In this document: positions 54,664 to 64,000 of the stretch, piece by piece | Numbering within the stretch: the stretch's first letter is position 1 | Layout: every line of letters starts with the position of its first letter | Source: Euphorbia lathyris | Lineage: Eukaryota; Streptophyta; Magnoliopsida; Malpighiales; Euphorbiaceae | Length of the DNA: 64,000 nucleotides | Reading direction: 5' to 3' | Assembly: GCF_963576675.1 (NCBI RefSeq) | Contig: NC_088913.1 | Span: 1,741,001-1,805,000, forward strand | The notes under the pieces: generated by a model | The model's database searches: none | What the model was told of the DNA's origin: nothing | The model's input: the letters and a program-made list of their open reading frames with translations, nothing else | Program-made: the position numbers and the translations under genes

Positions 54664-57600
54664 TTACTGAAGAGGATTAAACATACCAATTGCTTCTCTC
54701 AATATGCTGAACTGCTCACGAGCCAGTGGCTTCGTGAAGATATCTGCAAGCTGTTCGTCCGTTGGGACAAATGTCAGCTTGATCTCACCCTTGAGTACAT
54801 GGTCTCTAATGAAGTGATGTCGAATGCTGACATGCTTCATTCTGCTGTGTTGAATTGGGTTCTTTGATAGATCAATTGCACTTTTGTTGTCACATTTGAC
54901 TTCAATTGTCTTCGTTTGAACACCATAATCTTCAAGCTGTTGCTTAATCCATAGGACTTGAGCAACACAATGACCAGCAGCGATGTACTCAGCCTCAGTG
55001 GTAGACAAGGCTACTGACGCTTGCTTCTTGCTGAACCAGGATACAAGACAGCTTCCTAAGAAATGTCATCCTCCAGAGGTGCTTTTTCGTTCCAGCTTAT
55101 CCCGTCCATAGTCAGCGTCAGTGTATCCAATAAGTGTAAAGTCATGAGTATTTGGATACCACAAACCTGCGTTCACTGAGCTCTGCAAATATCTAAGGAT
55201 TCTTTTTACAGCAATGTAATGAGATTCCTTAGGGTTAGATTGATATCTAGCACAGTAGCATACTGAAAACTGAATGTCCGGTCTATTGGTTGTTAAGTAA
55301 AGTAGAGAGCCTATCATACCTCGATATAATTTGCTGTCTACCGACTTACCATTCTCGTCAGCGCAGAGGACAGTGTCAGTGCCCATAGGAGTGGATATTG
55401 GCTTGCAATTCTCCAAGTCATATTTCTTTAATATCTCCTTAGCATATTTGGCTTGACTGATGAAGATGCCATTCTTTCCTTGTTTAATTTGAAGACCGAG
55501 GAAGAAGTTGAGTTCTCCCATCATGGACATTTCAAACTCAGTCTACATTTGTTTGCTAAACTCCTTGCACATTGATTCGTTAGTTGCACCAAATATTATA
55601 TCATCAACATAAATTTGGGCCAGCAGGGTATCTTTACCCTTTTTCTTAATGAATAAGGTTGTATCAGCTTTGCCTCTGACATAATTTCTAGTCAGCAGGA
55701 AACTGGTCAGCCTCTCATACCAAGCACGTGGTGCTTGCTTGAGGCCGTACAGAGCCTTTTTGAGTTTATAAACATGGTTTGGGAATTTAGGATCCTCAAA
55801 ACCTGGAGGTTGATTTACATAAACCTCCTCGTTTATAACTCCATTAAGAAATGCACTTTTTACATCCATTTGAAATAATTTAAAATTCATATAAGATGCG
55901 TATGAACACAGTATTCTAATTGCCTCTAGCCTTGCCACTGGGGCAAAGGTCTCACCGTAGTCAATACCTTCTTGCTGACTGTAGCCCTGAGCTACAAGCC
56001 TGGCTTTGTTCCTGACTACGTTTCCTTGTTCGTCCATCTTGTTCCTGAAGACCCATCTCGTTCCGATGGTCTTTTGACTCTTTGGATGAGGCACTAGCTC
56101 CCATACATCATTTCTTCGAAATTGATCGAGCTCCTCTTGCATTGCGTTCATCCAGAATTCATCGTACTCAGCTTCAGCGAAATTTTTCGGTTCTTGTACT
56201 GAGACGAAAGCAACATTGCTGAGGTACTTCCTGAGTTGATTCCTCATCATCAGGGTATTCCCAGCAGAATCAAGAATTGCACTTTCGGAGTGCCCTCTTG
56301 GAATCCTTATTTCTTTGGGTAGATTTATGTCTTGTGTTGTTCCTGTTTCAACAATCTCTGCAGAAGTAGATGGGTCAGTAAAAGTAATCTTAGGTTCACT
56401 CTTACTCTTGGTCAGCCTTTTTATGAATGACTCAGTAGCTGGTTCTGGGTCAGCAGTGACTACTGAGTTTGGATCATCTTCGGTCAGCGGCTGATATCTA
56501 CCTGCAGGGTCAGTTTCATCGAACTCTACATGTATTGACTCTTCTAAAACTTGAGTTCGCTTATTAAAAACTTTGTATGCTTTGCTGTTTGTTGAGTAGC
56601 CCAAAAAGATAGCCTGATCAGCTTTTGAATCAAACTTTGCTAAGCTATCTTTGGTATTTAAAATAAAACATCTACAGCCAAAGGCACGAAAGTATCCAAT
56701 ATTGGGCTTTCGTCCTTTCCAAAGTTCATAAGGGGTTTTCTTAAGTATAGGTCTAACTAGAGCCCTATTAAGAATGTAGCATGCTGTGTTAACAGCTTCT
56801 CCCCAAAAATACTTTGGAAGCCTATGCTCATCCAGCATTGTCCTGGCTATTTCAACCAGAGTTCTGTTCTTCCTTTCTACAACCCCATTTTGCTGAGGTG
56901 TTCTAGGAGCAGAAAAATTATGGTCAATGCCGCTGGCTTCACAGAATTCAACAAACTTTTGGTTTTTGAATTCTCCACCGTTATCACTACGGATATGAGC
57001 TAATTTTAGGTCTTTTTCATTTTCAATTTTTCTAACCAAATTTGAAAATGTCTCAAAGGTCTCATCCTTGCTGGTCAGCAAGATAACCCACGTATACCAA
57101 GAGAAGTCATCTATAATGACCAAGGAAAATCTTCTTCCACCCAGACTCAGCGGCTGGACTGGACCAAAGAGATCCAAGTCTAGTAACTCTAACGGACGTT
57201 TAGTTGAGACAATGTTTTTACTATGAAAAGATTGTTTGGTTTGTTTTCCAGCTTGGCAAGCGTGGCATAATTGATTTTTTTGAAATTTAAGTTCAGGCAG
57301 TCCCTCAACCAATTGCTTTCTTGCTAATTTGGCCAGGAGGTCCATGCTTACATGACCAAGTCTCCTGTGCCATAGCCAGGAATTTTCTTCCTTTGTTACT
57401 AAGCACACAGTTTTTGAAAACTTTTTCTCTAAATTTAACATGAAGACATTATCTATCCGAGGGGAAGTTAAAATTAACTCATTTGTTTTTCCCTCGTATA
57501 TTTTACATCCAGTAGCATCAAATATAACTTTTCTCCCATTGTCACATAGCTGAGCTACGCTGAGTAAGTTATATTTGAGTCCGCTGACTAGGGAGACAGA

Positions 57601-57795
57601 TTCAATAGTAGGATTACCTCCGATGGTTCCTGAGCCTACTATCTTACCCTTCTTGTTGTCTCCAAAACTTACGCTCCCTCCTCGTTTACGTTCAAACGTG
57701 ATGAATTGAGTTTCATCACCCGTCATATGCCTTGAGCATGCGCTGTCAATATACCACATCTTTGACTTCTCGGCACATCTCAGGCTTACCTGCAT
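54664..57795 (-). pseudogene. Outer SIRE pol, two premature stops
   Basis: A frame of 1044 codons from ATG at 57795 (MQVSLRC) covering protease ([10 protein letters not shown]), integrase ([29 protein letters not shown]), RT ([10 protein letters not shown]) and RNase H ([20 protein letters not shown]). TAG at 55543-55545 (Gln in the inner copy) lies after the RT active site. TGA at 55066-55068 (Cys in the inner copy) lies in RNase H. In unspliced RNA pol is in the -1 frame relative to gag and begins only a few bases after the gag stop. Confidence 0.9.
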
Positions 57796-58379
57796 TGTAA
57801 CTAGTTACTTTTAGGTACCCAATTCTTTTTGGGTCCTGACTTGTTAGGTGCAACAGGTATAGCATCATATTTTATTTTATGGCGACATACATGGACAGTA
57901 TGGCCATTCTTTCCACAGAAGTCACAACTGACCTTCTGTTTAGGATTTTTTACTGACTTGTCAGCACCCCAGTGCTGAGCGTGCCAGCACACCTTAGTGG
58001 TGTGTCCTAACTTCCCACAAAAGTCACACTGGACTCTTCGCTGGGGATTTCGTCTCTGCTGAGTACCTTGGTACTGAGTTTTCAGAGGAAAATTATTTTT
58101 ATTTGGAACCTTTAGTTGGTTCTGGATGGTTGTGACGTCCTTTCTCAGTTTCTTTGAAACTGACTGGACTTCAGAGACAGACTCATGTATGATTTTCATA
58201 TTATCATGCAGAGTTGAATTGTCCTGAAGAAGGAATCTGAGCTCACTCAGTTTGACCTCTTCCACTTCGTCACAGCGCCTGCTGAGTGCTCTTATTTTCT
58301 TGTTACACTTCTTAACAAGTGTATAGAGATCACTCAGGGCATTAACCATGTCATTTCTGAGCTGAAGAAGAGAAATTAC
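57790..58379 (-). other. Candidate retrotransposon intron at the gag-pol junction
   Basis: 590-bp segment present here and exactly absent from the inner copy. On the minus strand the edges are GAG|GTAATTTC and ACAATGCAG|GTAAGCC, good plant 5' and 3' splice sites. Removal joins codon 387 of gag to the protease start with no frame change, because 590 nt corrects the frame difference between gag and pol. The segment codes for the gag coiled coil and zinc knuckles 2 and 3. The edges share GGTAA, so a short-repeat deletion is an alternative explanation. Confidence 0.65.
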
Positions 58380-59540
58380 CTCATTTGATTGTTCTTCATC
58401 ATCAGATGCGATGGATGGGTCAGCATGCTCAGAGATGCACGGTTCAGCAAGCTCGTCAGCCATGAAGCATATCTTCGCCGACTCAGTGGCCTCAGTTTCA
58501 ATTGATGAAGACTCATCACTGTCGCTCCAGGTGGCCACCATTGCCTTCTTCCCATTCTTCTTGTCTTTCCTCAGCGTGGGGCAGTTTGACTTGATATGGC
58601 CAGTTTGATGGCACTCAAAGCATGTAATAGGCTTTGAGGTGTCCTTTTTGTATTTGCTGTCATTTGAGTCAGTCTTATACTTGTCAAACTTTCTGTAAGG
58701 CTTTTTAGAGTATTTGTCACTCTTCTTGAATAGCCTCTTCATCTTCCTTGTGAACATAGCCATCTCCTCATCATCAGTTGAGCTCCCGTCAGTGGAGTCA
58801 GCTCTCATGACAAGTGACTTCTGCTTCTTGTCTTCAGATTTTTCCTTTACCTCAAAGTTCTTCATGGATATCTCATGGGTCAGTAATGAACCGATGAGTT
58901 CGTCATATTTGTAGGTGGTTAAATCCTGAGCTTCCTCAACTGCTGTCTTCTTTGCTTGCCAGTCCTTTGGAAGACTTTTGAGAATCTTTTTGACTTGTTC
59001 TTCCTCAGTGAAGATTTTCCCAAGTCTCTTGAGCTCATTAATGATGTTGGTGAACCTTGCGTTCATGTCTGAAATGCCCTCATCATTGTTCATCTCGAAC
59101 AGCTCGTACAATCTCATTTGCTGATTCACCTTGGATTCTTTTACTTTGTTTGTTCCCTCGTAGGTGACTTCCAGCTTTCTCCAGATCTCTTGCGCCGACT
59201 CACAACCTGAGATTTTATTATATTCTGCAGCATCGAGCGCACAGTGAAGCATATTAATAGCCGAGGCATGGTTTTGAAGCTTCTTAAGATCGTCCTCTGT
59301 CCATTTGGCCTCAGCTTTTACAACTGTTTGGCCAGCCACAACCTCAACAGGTACAAACGGGCCTTGGACTATAGATAGCCAGGCACTCATGTTTGTGGCC
59401 TGAATGAAGTTTTTCATCCTATTCTTCCAGAAGGTATAGTTTGACCCGAAGAATAGGGGAGGCCTAGTAATGGACAGCCCCTCAGGCAGTATTTGAGTTG
59501 TTTGGTTTCCAGGGAGAAACCGAGTGCTGTTTTCGCCCAT
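57801..59540 (-). CDS. Outer SIRE gag, intact, three zinc knuckles
   Basis: 579 residues from ATG at 59540. Gag core of the UBN2/retrotransposon type (about 30-230, with [26 protein letters not shown] and [15 protein letters not shown]), basic linker, zinc knuckle 1 [14 protein letters not shown] (307-320), acidic stretch (338-386), coiled-coil-like region (about 388-475), then zinc knuckles 2 and 3 ([14 protein letters not shown], 505-518; [14 protein letters not shown], 539-552), ending WVPKSN. No break. Gag forms the particle and binds RNA. The part after residue 387 is what the candidate intron encodes, so spliced RNA would give a Gag-Pol with only one zinc knuckle. Confidence 0.85.
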   Translation of the reverse strand: MGENSTRFLPGNQTTQILPEGLSITRPPLFFGSNYTFWKNRMKNFIQATNMSAWLSIVQGPFVPVEVVAGQTVVKAEAKWTEDDLKKLQNHASAINMLHCALDAAEYNKISGCESAQEIWRKLEVTYEGTNKVKESKVNQQMRLYELFEMNNDEGISDMNARFTNIINELKRLGKIFTEEEQVKKILKSLPKDWQAKKTAVEEAQDLTTYKYDELIGSLLTHEISMKNFEVKEKSEDKKQKSLVMRADSTDGSSTDDEEMAMFTRKMKRLFKKSDKYSKKPYRKFDKYKTDSNDSKYKKDTSKPITCFECHQTGHIKSNCPTLRKDKKNGKKAMVATWSDSDESSSIETEATESAKICFMADELAEPCISEHADPSIASDDEEQSNEVISLLQLRNDMVNALSDLYTLVKKCNKKIRALSRRCDEVEEVKLSELRFLLQDNSTLHDNMKIIHESVSEVQSVSKKLRKDVTTIQNQLKVPNKNNFPLKTQYQGTQQRRNPQRRVQCDFCGKLGHTTKVCWHAQHWGADKSVKNPKQKVSCDFCGKNGHTVHVCRHKIKYDAIPVAPNKSGPKKNWVPKSN

Positions 59541-59588
59541 GGTAGGGATCAGCTTAAGGTTGTTAGACCTTTTAAAGTGAGCTTTTAG

Positions 59589-59600
59589 GCTCTGATACCA
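59589..59600 (-). other. Outer SIRE primer-binding site
   Basis: TGGTATCAGAGC on the minus strand next to the 5' LTR (59603), matching initiator tRNA-Met. Confidence 0.9.
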
Positions 59601-59602
59601 CT

Positions 59603-60939
59603 TGTTGGTCCCTTGTTTAGTTGCAAGTATAGTTCCAAGGGGGGGGGGGGTTAGGAACTATTTAAACTTTTTCTCAATTTAGGCAGACTTCTTTCCTTTC
59701 TTAAAGGAAAAAAGGTTTTAACAGCAGCGCTGAGTAAACAGTAAGATACTGACTTAGTCAACAGGTGACTAGACCAGTTTCTTAGCTTGAGTCAGGAGAT
59801 AGCACTTAGAGTCTATTCCTGAGCTCTTACGTTTAAAGCGCACAACTCAACTTGACCTTTTCACTTGGTCAGTTTTCGATTGTTTAAGCAGGCAATACAA
59901 ATAAGGAGTTAAAGGTTTAGAAAAACTTCACTCAGCAGATTTATCCAGGTTCGGCTTCTTCTAAGCCTACGTCCTGTCCCCGGAACACTTCCGAGATTTC
60001 AAATCCTCTACTGAGCTCTTTAAAGGTAGAGCCTCAAACCTTTTACAATATCAGCAATTGAGTATGACAAGAGTACCCTCCTCTATACTTCTACTCAATC
60101 CTAATCTCTCTGTTGAGTACTTAAAACCGAGTACTCAGCCTCTCCTTTCTATCTCTAGAAATGATAATTGATTTGTCCTAATACAAAGATGTGCTAAGAC
60201 ACTTTAGATGATTTACAATCACTCTAGACTTTTACACAGATATGAAAATGTAGTGTAAGAATTTTGCTTTGCTTCTTGCTTGCAGAACTTGTAGAGATTT
60301 GGTCAGCGTAATGGCTTGATGAAAAGTTCTGTATTTTGTGAAGCTTGTGATGGCACTATTTATAGAGACGTCTGGACATTCGGTCATTTCGAATTTCGAA
60401 ATAACCGTTGGAGGGAAACGACTATATGTCGTTGTCATCCTGACTTGCACAGAGCTCTTGGCCAATCACAATCGTGTATCTTCTGTCCTCGGTCAGCTCA
60501 GCAGATGGTCTCTCCTTTTATGGAAAAGTCAACTGGACAGCATAATGTGTCGTCTGAACTTTGCTAAAAGAGGAAACACTTTGTCTGGAAGTTTTCCTTT
60601 GCCAGCTGCTGTCTCGTACGCTTTGTCGAGACTACTCAGCAGCTTCATCTTGAAGTTGTTCCCGAAGGTCTTCTAGATCCTTCCGTTTGCTGAGTTGCGT
60701 TTTGAACAAAACGGCAACGTCTTGACATACGCGGACCGAGTGTACTGAGTTGTTTGACTTGGGCCTTGGCTTCCGTAATGGGCTTGGGCCTTTTGATTCT
60801 TATAACATTTTAACTCAACATTGAACAAACACATTAGTAGAATTAAATCAAAGCATTTAAACTTAGTGTGTTTAGAATATGTATTTTATACTTTAAACAA
60901 TTTTGTCAAATCAAAATTATGTGGAAAGGTGTTTCAACA
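59603..60939 (-). mobile_element. Outer SIRE 5' LTR (LTR D)
   Basis: 1337 bp, partner of LTR A. Contains a run of 12 G where the other LTRs have 7 or 8. Ends TTTCAACA followed by GCCAT and LINE-2. Confidence 0.95.
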
Positions 60940-60944
60940 GCCAT

Positions 60945-61257
60945 CAGCGTGGGAATTAAGAGATTATCTATAGAATCAGATAATTTTGAGGCTATCAACA
61001 GGATCTCTAATAATCAGGCTAGTTGCTTTAAAAGCCAAAACATCATCAAAGCCATTTTAAGGCTTCGCCCTTCCTTTGAGTTCTTAAACTTCAGCCACAT
61101 CTACAGAGAGCAGAACCGGGTTGCGGATCGTCTGGCCTTAGCTGGGCATGAGGGGATGTTAGGTGTTTCTACCCTTTCTAGTCCTCCCATTTATCTTTCT
61201 TCCCTTCTTTTAGAAGATAGGATTGGGGTTAGTCTTCCTAGGCTAATCCCGGGCTAG
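60945..61257 (+). pseudogene. LINE-2 ORF2 remnant, RNase H end after the SIRE insertion
   Basis: Continues the RNase H domain: RLSIESDN, then FLNFSHIYREQNRVADRLALAGHEG and a stop at 61255-61257. The codon split at the SIRE insertion (AT- from the TSD plus C at 60945) gives Ile and keeps the frame, so these bases belong to the same ORF as 37612-38663 although they lie 22 kb apart. Confidence 0.9.
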
Positions 61258-61847
61258 TTGTTTTTTGTTGTTGTTTTTTTTCTTTCCTGTATCTACCAAA
61301 AAAATAATTAAAATATGATTTAGTATTATTTTTCTATTTAGATAAATATCATTAAAAAATTATTTTATTTTTTCAATATCAACCAAGTTTAATTAAGATT
61401 TTTATTTTTGAAGAAGTTTAATTAGTATTAAATTTTAAATATATACAAATAAATTTTAAAAATCTAATAAATTAAGATTGAAGTTGAATTACAAAATACA
61501 TATCCTATTAGCATATTTACATGTTAGTTATTAATAAAAATAATCACTATTAATTTTAAATGTATATTTTTTTAATTTTTATATTTATTTATTATATGTT
61601 AAATAAATATTATTAATATAACTTTGATGAATATAGTTAATATTATACTATGTTATAAGATTAAATACAAATAGAATTATAATTTTCATATGATTTTTTA
61701 ATACCGGTTAAACTTTGGTTGGACCCCGGTTAAACCTCAAACCCTTAACCCTTTGTCTTTTCCGGTTCTTTGACCGGTCCGGTTTTGACAACCATGGTAT
61801 AGAGTAACATAAACTTTGAAACACGAAAAGAATCCAAACCTGTAGTA

Positions 61848-61976
61848 ATGCCTCCCGAGAAATCATCGGCAGTAAACAGCAAGAAGCATTTATATCAATC
61901 AAATTCTCCGGCGGTGGGCTATTCCGCCGATTCTTCAAGATCGTTCTTCAAACTTCCATTCAACATAAGAAGCTAG
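61848..61976 (+). CDS. Small ORF, unrecognised
   Basis: ATG to TAG, 42 residues, starting MPPEKSSAVNSKKHLYQ and rich in Ser. Codon use looks plant-like, and a GTACGT just at the end could be a splice donor, so this might be a first exon. No homologue is recognised and no second exon was found; it may be chance. Confidence 0.15.
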   Translation: MPPEKSSAVNSKKHLYQSNSPAVGYSADSSRSFFKLPFNIRS

Positions 61977-62289
61977 TACGTATTAGTTTCGAATTTTTTC
62001 TCCAATCCAAACAGAAAGCAACCGCCACATTCGTCCCTGTACATAGGACTGTAATCGAGCCGAGTCGAGCCAACGTTTGGTATGCTCAAACTCTGCTTCA
62101 AATGAATCTTTTCTACGATTGCCAACGTTTTGTCATTCGCAACTTCCTAAAATTCAGGTTTTTGCTAATATTCCTTTCTGCGATAAATTTTACAGTACTG
62201 CGAGAATAATAGGTCCGATCAATGAATTTTTTTTTTGTCTATCATTATATAAAAGATAATTGTTATAGTGAAAAAAATGTATACAGAGG

Positions 62290-62660
62290 CGTAGACAGGA
62301 GGGTCGAGACCCCTCCGGCCGCCGAAACCACCTTGACCCGTGGTAGTTTCGACCCCCTGTCTAAATGGGGTGTTGAATTAGGCTCTCAAAATGGTTCATT
62401 AAGTGTTAGACTTGTCCAAAATTCAAAATTTCAATATTTTGATCCTATTAGGTACGCCCTAAATCCAAATTTCTAATTTTTGGACATTTTAGGTCTCTCT
62501 AAATCCAAATTTCTAATTGTTTTTTTTTTTGCCTGTTAAACCCTCCTTAAATCCAAATTATTACTTTTTTTTTGGCCTGATAGACCCTCAAATCAAAATT
62601 TTTAATTTTTTTTACTTGTTCGACCTTCTCTAAATCCAAATTTTTTTACTTGTTAGGACT
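62290..62660 (+). repeat. GC-rich palindrome and degenerate about 60-bp tandem repeats
   Basis: 62300-62320 contains GGAGGGTCGAGACCCCTCC, which folds on itself, followed by GGTAGTTTCGACCCCCTGTC. After it, CCTAAATCCAAATTTCTAATTTTT-like units recur about five times (about 62450-62660), each with a TTAGG/GACCCTC-like block. It looks like the end of a non-autonomous transposon of unknown type. Confidence 0.6.
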
Positions 62661-63772
62661 TTTAAACGAAATCTAGCTTAATTTTGAAAAAATGTATATT
62701 AATACTTAAAAATTGGTTCTTGACCATTCAAATTATAACATACGTATATACCAAAAAAAAATTGAAGAAGTTTGATTTAGAAAAAAAAAAATCGAACGCA
62801 CATATAAAATCGGTCCCTAACCGAGTAATCTTTTATTTGCCACTGAAAATGTATATGTAACATGAATTGAATTTCTTTTTCCTTTTGGATCTCTCTTCAA
62901 TGCCCAATTTCAGTTTTTATATTTTAGAATTTGGGAAAATAACAAAATCAAGTTTAAATTTCAGTCTCTCCTTATGTTTTTCTTTTTTTTTTACTTTTGA
63001 TTTTTGAAAATTAACTTGAAATCGACATTTTATTGTTTTCTTTAAAAGCATGTTTATTTCCAATCACAACTAAATTTAAAATTAAGTAGAATTAAGGATA
63101 TAGTCGTCATTAATTTAATGATTAATTACTTGGATTATTTTTTACCAAAACAGAAAAAAGTTTATAAATGACTCCCTTAATAATAAAAGAATAAAATTCT
63201 TTCAAAAATAAAATAAATTGAATCACTAGAATCCGAGGGATTTCTTTTCATCAAATATTCAAATTTATGCTCGAAAGGATTCCATATGTGATTTTTCGTT
63301 TACCATCAGAAGTAAATTATAAAAAGCCTATGAATAACTTCACATAATAATAACAAGATAAACTAGCAACAACAAATCTCATAATATTATAACGGTGATT
63401 TTCACCTGATCAGTGACTGACCAAATAAATTTAGTACTGTTAGATCTAAACTTATTAAATTTAAGTTTTATCGATAATTTTAATTTCCATTGTAAAATAA
63501 ATCTATATTCATTTGGTCAAGTCACTCCGAACATTATGCAATCGTAAGAATCCATGTCACAAACCTAATAAAATACATTGATATTTAAAAACATTACATA
63601 AACACTAATAACATCACAAACCTTAAATAACTCACCTAAAAAAAAAACCCTTAAACAGTCCAATACTAGCATATTAAAGACAATACAACAGATCTTAGGA
63701 ATGGGTAGACCTACCCTTATCTAAACTTTATTCTACCAAAAAAGATAATACAACAGAGAGAGTAATATATAG

Positions 63773-63919
63773 TTAATCAACACCGCTCCGATCATTGTTG
63801 ATCTCATCAAGAACCACCACTAGAGCCATAATAAATGCATAATCCACGTTTGGATAAGTTGTCACTGCAAAATTCTCCGTATCCAACAAAGCCGTTTGCA
63901 GATTGTGTCCTCTGTGCAT
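63773..63919 (-). CDS. LURP-one-related (LOR) protein, last exon
   Basis: 48 codons plus TAA. Reading the minus strand gives MHRGHNLQTALL, then VTTYPNVDYAFIMALVVVLDEIN and NDRSGVD. The motif V.VYPNVDYAFIVALIVILD-IN is the characteristic end of plant LURP-one-related proteins (Tubby C-terminal-like fold, linked to defence in Arabidopsis LURP1). A consensus acceptor (ATGGCAG) precedes the exon at 63920-63922, so the rest of the gene lies to the right, outside the window. The exon is intact and shows no sign of decay, so this is the only clearly host, apparently working gene in view. Which LOR family member it is cannot be told. Confidence 0.8.
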   Translation of the reverse strand: MHRGHNLQTALLDTENFAVTTYPNVDYAFIMALVVVLDEINNDRSGVD

Positions 63920-64000
63920 CTGCCATATTTTTTTAACACATTAAATTATTATTGACAGACCGATTACACCTAAACTCCGTTTAACTTATGTAAAACTATT
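63920..64000 (-). other. Intron of the LOR gene (partial)
   Basis: A/T-rich, ends in ...AATATGGCAG before the exon on the minus strand. The 5' end of the intron is beyond the window. Confidence 0.6.

Larger units (their letters stand above)
38664..60939 (-). mobile_element. Outer SIRE/Maximus-type Ty1-copia element, carrying an inner copy
   Basis: Minus-strand element with 3' LTR 38664-39992 and 5' LTR 59603-60939. TSD GCCAT on both sides. Primer site at 59589-59600. Without the inner element (40497-51310) and one TAGAT copy it is about 11.46 kb. Gene order is gag, pol (protease-integrase-RT-RNase H), then a long additional ORF, as in SIRE/Maximus copia elements. The LTRs differ at roughly 13 sites plus a G-run and a 4-bp indel, about 1 percent. 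Pol has two premature stops. Confidence 0.95.
35984..61304 (+). mobile_element. LINE-2: 5'-truncated L1-like LINE, split by the SIRE insertions
   Basis: Plus-strand L1-type LINE made of 35984-38663 and 60945-about 61304, about 3 kb without the insertion. The 5' end is truncated within the RT-encoding part and begins with a 107-bp piece that is then repeated (35984-36090 and 36116-36222). The 3' end is a T-rich UTR (TTTCTTTCCTGTATCTACC) followed by AAAAAAA at about 61298-61304. The SIRE insertion is flanked by GCCAT (38659-38663 and 60940-60944), and the RNase H frame rejoins across it. Confidence 0.85.
61305..63772. other. A+T-rich non-coding stretch
   Basis: No gene is recognised. 61700-61790 carries several ACCGGTT motifs, like the left flank of LINE-2 near 35790. 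A 42-residue ORF at 61848-61976 has no recognised similarity. 62290-62660 holds a GC-rich palindrome and degenerate tandem repeats. The remainder is A/T-rich and includes what may be promoter or 3' flank of the LOR gene. Confidence 0.5.

Noticed and set aside
61708..61938. 76-codon minus-strand ORF
   Set aside because: Spans the ACCGGTT-rich repeat and has no known domain. The opposite strand holds the small ORF at 61848, and neither is convincing.

Overview
The window looks like repeat-rich intergenic DNA from a flowering plant, most likely a eudicot. The evidence is A+T-rich non-coding DNA, plant lineages of LTR retrotransposon (Athila/Tat-type Ty3-gypsy, SIRE/Maximus-type Ty1-copia, a smaller Ty1-copia), plant L1-like LINEs with an RNase H tail, MITEs, a CC-NB-ARC-LRR resistance-gene pseudogene and one exon of a LURP-one-related (LOR) gene. 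No species can be named from the sequence alone.

Layout. 1-2221: 3' end and 3' LTR of a Ty3-gypsy element (+), inserted into a LINE (LINE-1, +, 2222-about 5300). 5300-7305: non-coding DNA with a Mutator-like MITE (6244-6881, 9-bp TSD). 7306-25787: a Ty1-copia element (Copia-1, +; 241-bp LTRs; TSD AAAAT) whose gag is split by a 13.45-kb Athila element (-; 7773-21222; TSD CAGAG). 25793-30111: MITEs and duplicated non-coding blocks. 30112-35330: CC-NB-ARC-LRR pseudogene (-) with two in-frame TAG codons and a gag-only Ty3-gypsy element (TR-GAG, +, 30642-32618, TSD CTTCA) inside its LRR region. About 35984-61304: a 5'-truncated LINE (LINE-2, +) split in its RNase H domain by a 22.3-kb SIRE-type insertion (38664-60939, TSD GCCAT). 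That insertion is itself nested: an outer SIRE (-) holds an inner SIRE of the same family (-; 40497-51310; TSD TAGAT). 61305-63772: A/T-rich DNA with degenerate tandem repeats. 63773-63919: last exon of a LOR gene (-), running off the right edge.

Five nested insertions can be ordered, four of them with intact target-site duplications; the right-hand target of the gypsy at the left edge is visible, but its left flank is outside the window. Reading frames of the interrupted genes rejoin exactly when the insertions are mentally removed (Copia-1 gag, CNL, LINE-2 RNase H), so the boundaries are reliable. Almost every autonomous-type coding region carries at least one premature stop, overwhelmingly TAG. 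The outer SIRE additional ORF and the TR-GAG gag are open.

Most interesting observations: (i) inner and outer SIRE copies differ by a precise 590-bp absence with GT-AG ends whose removal fuses gag to pol in frame, suggesting a retrotransposed spliced RNA; (ii) two unrelated Ty3-gypsy LTRs carry clusters of strong hairpins at similar distances upstream of their TATA boxes; (iii) the Athila element has two paralogous additional ORFs in tandem; (iv) the nested Athila LTRs are more diverged than the LTRs of the Copia element it sits in.
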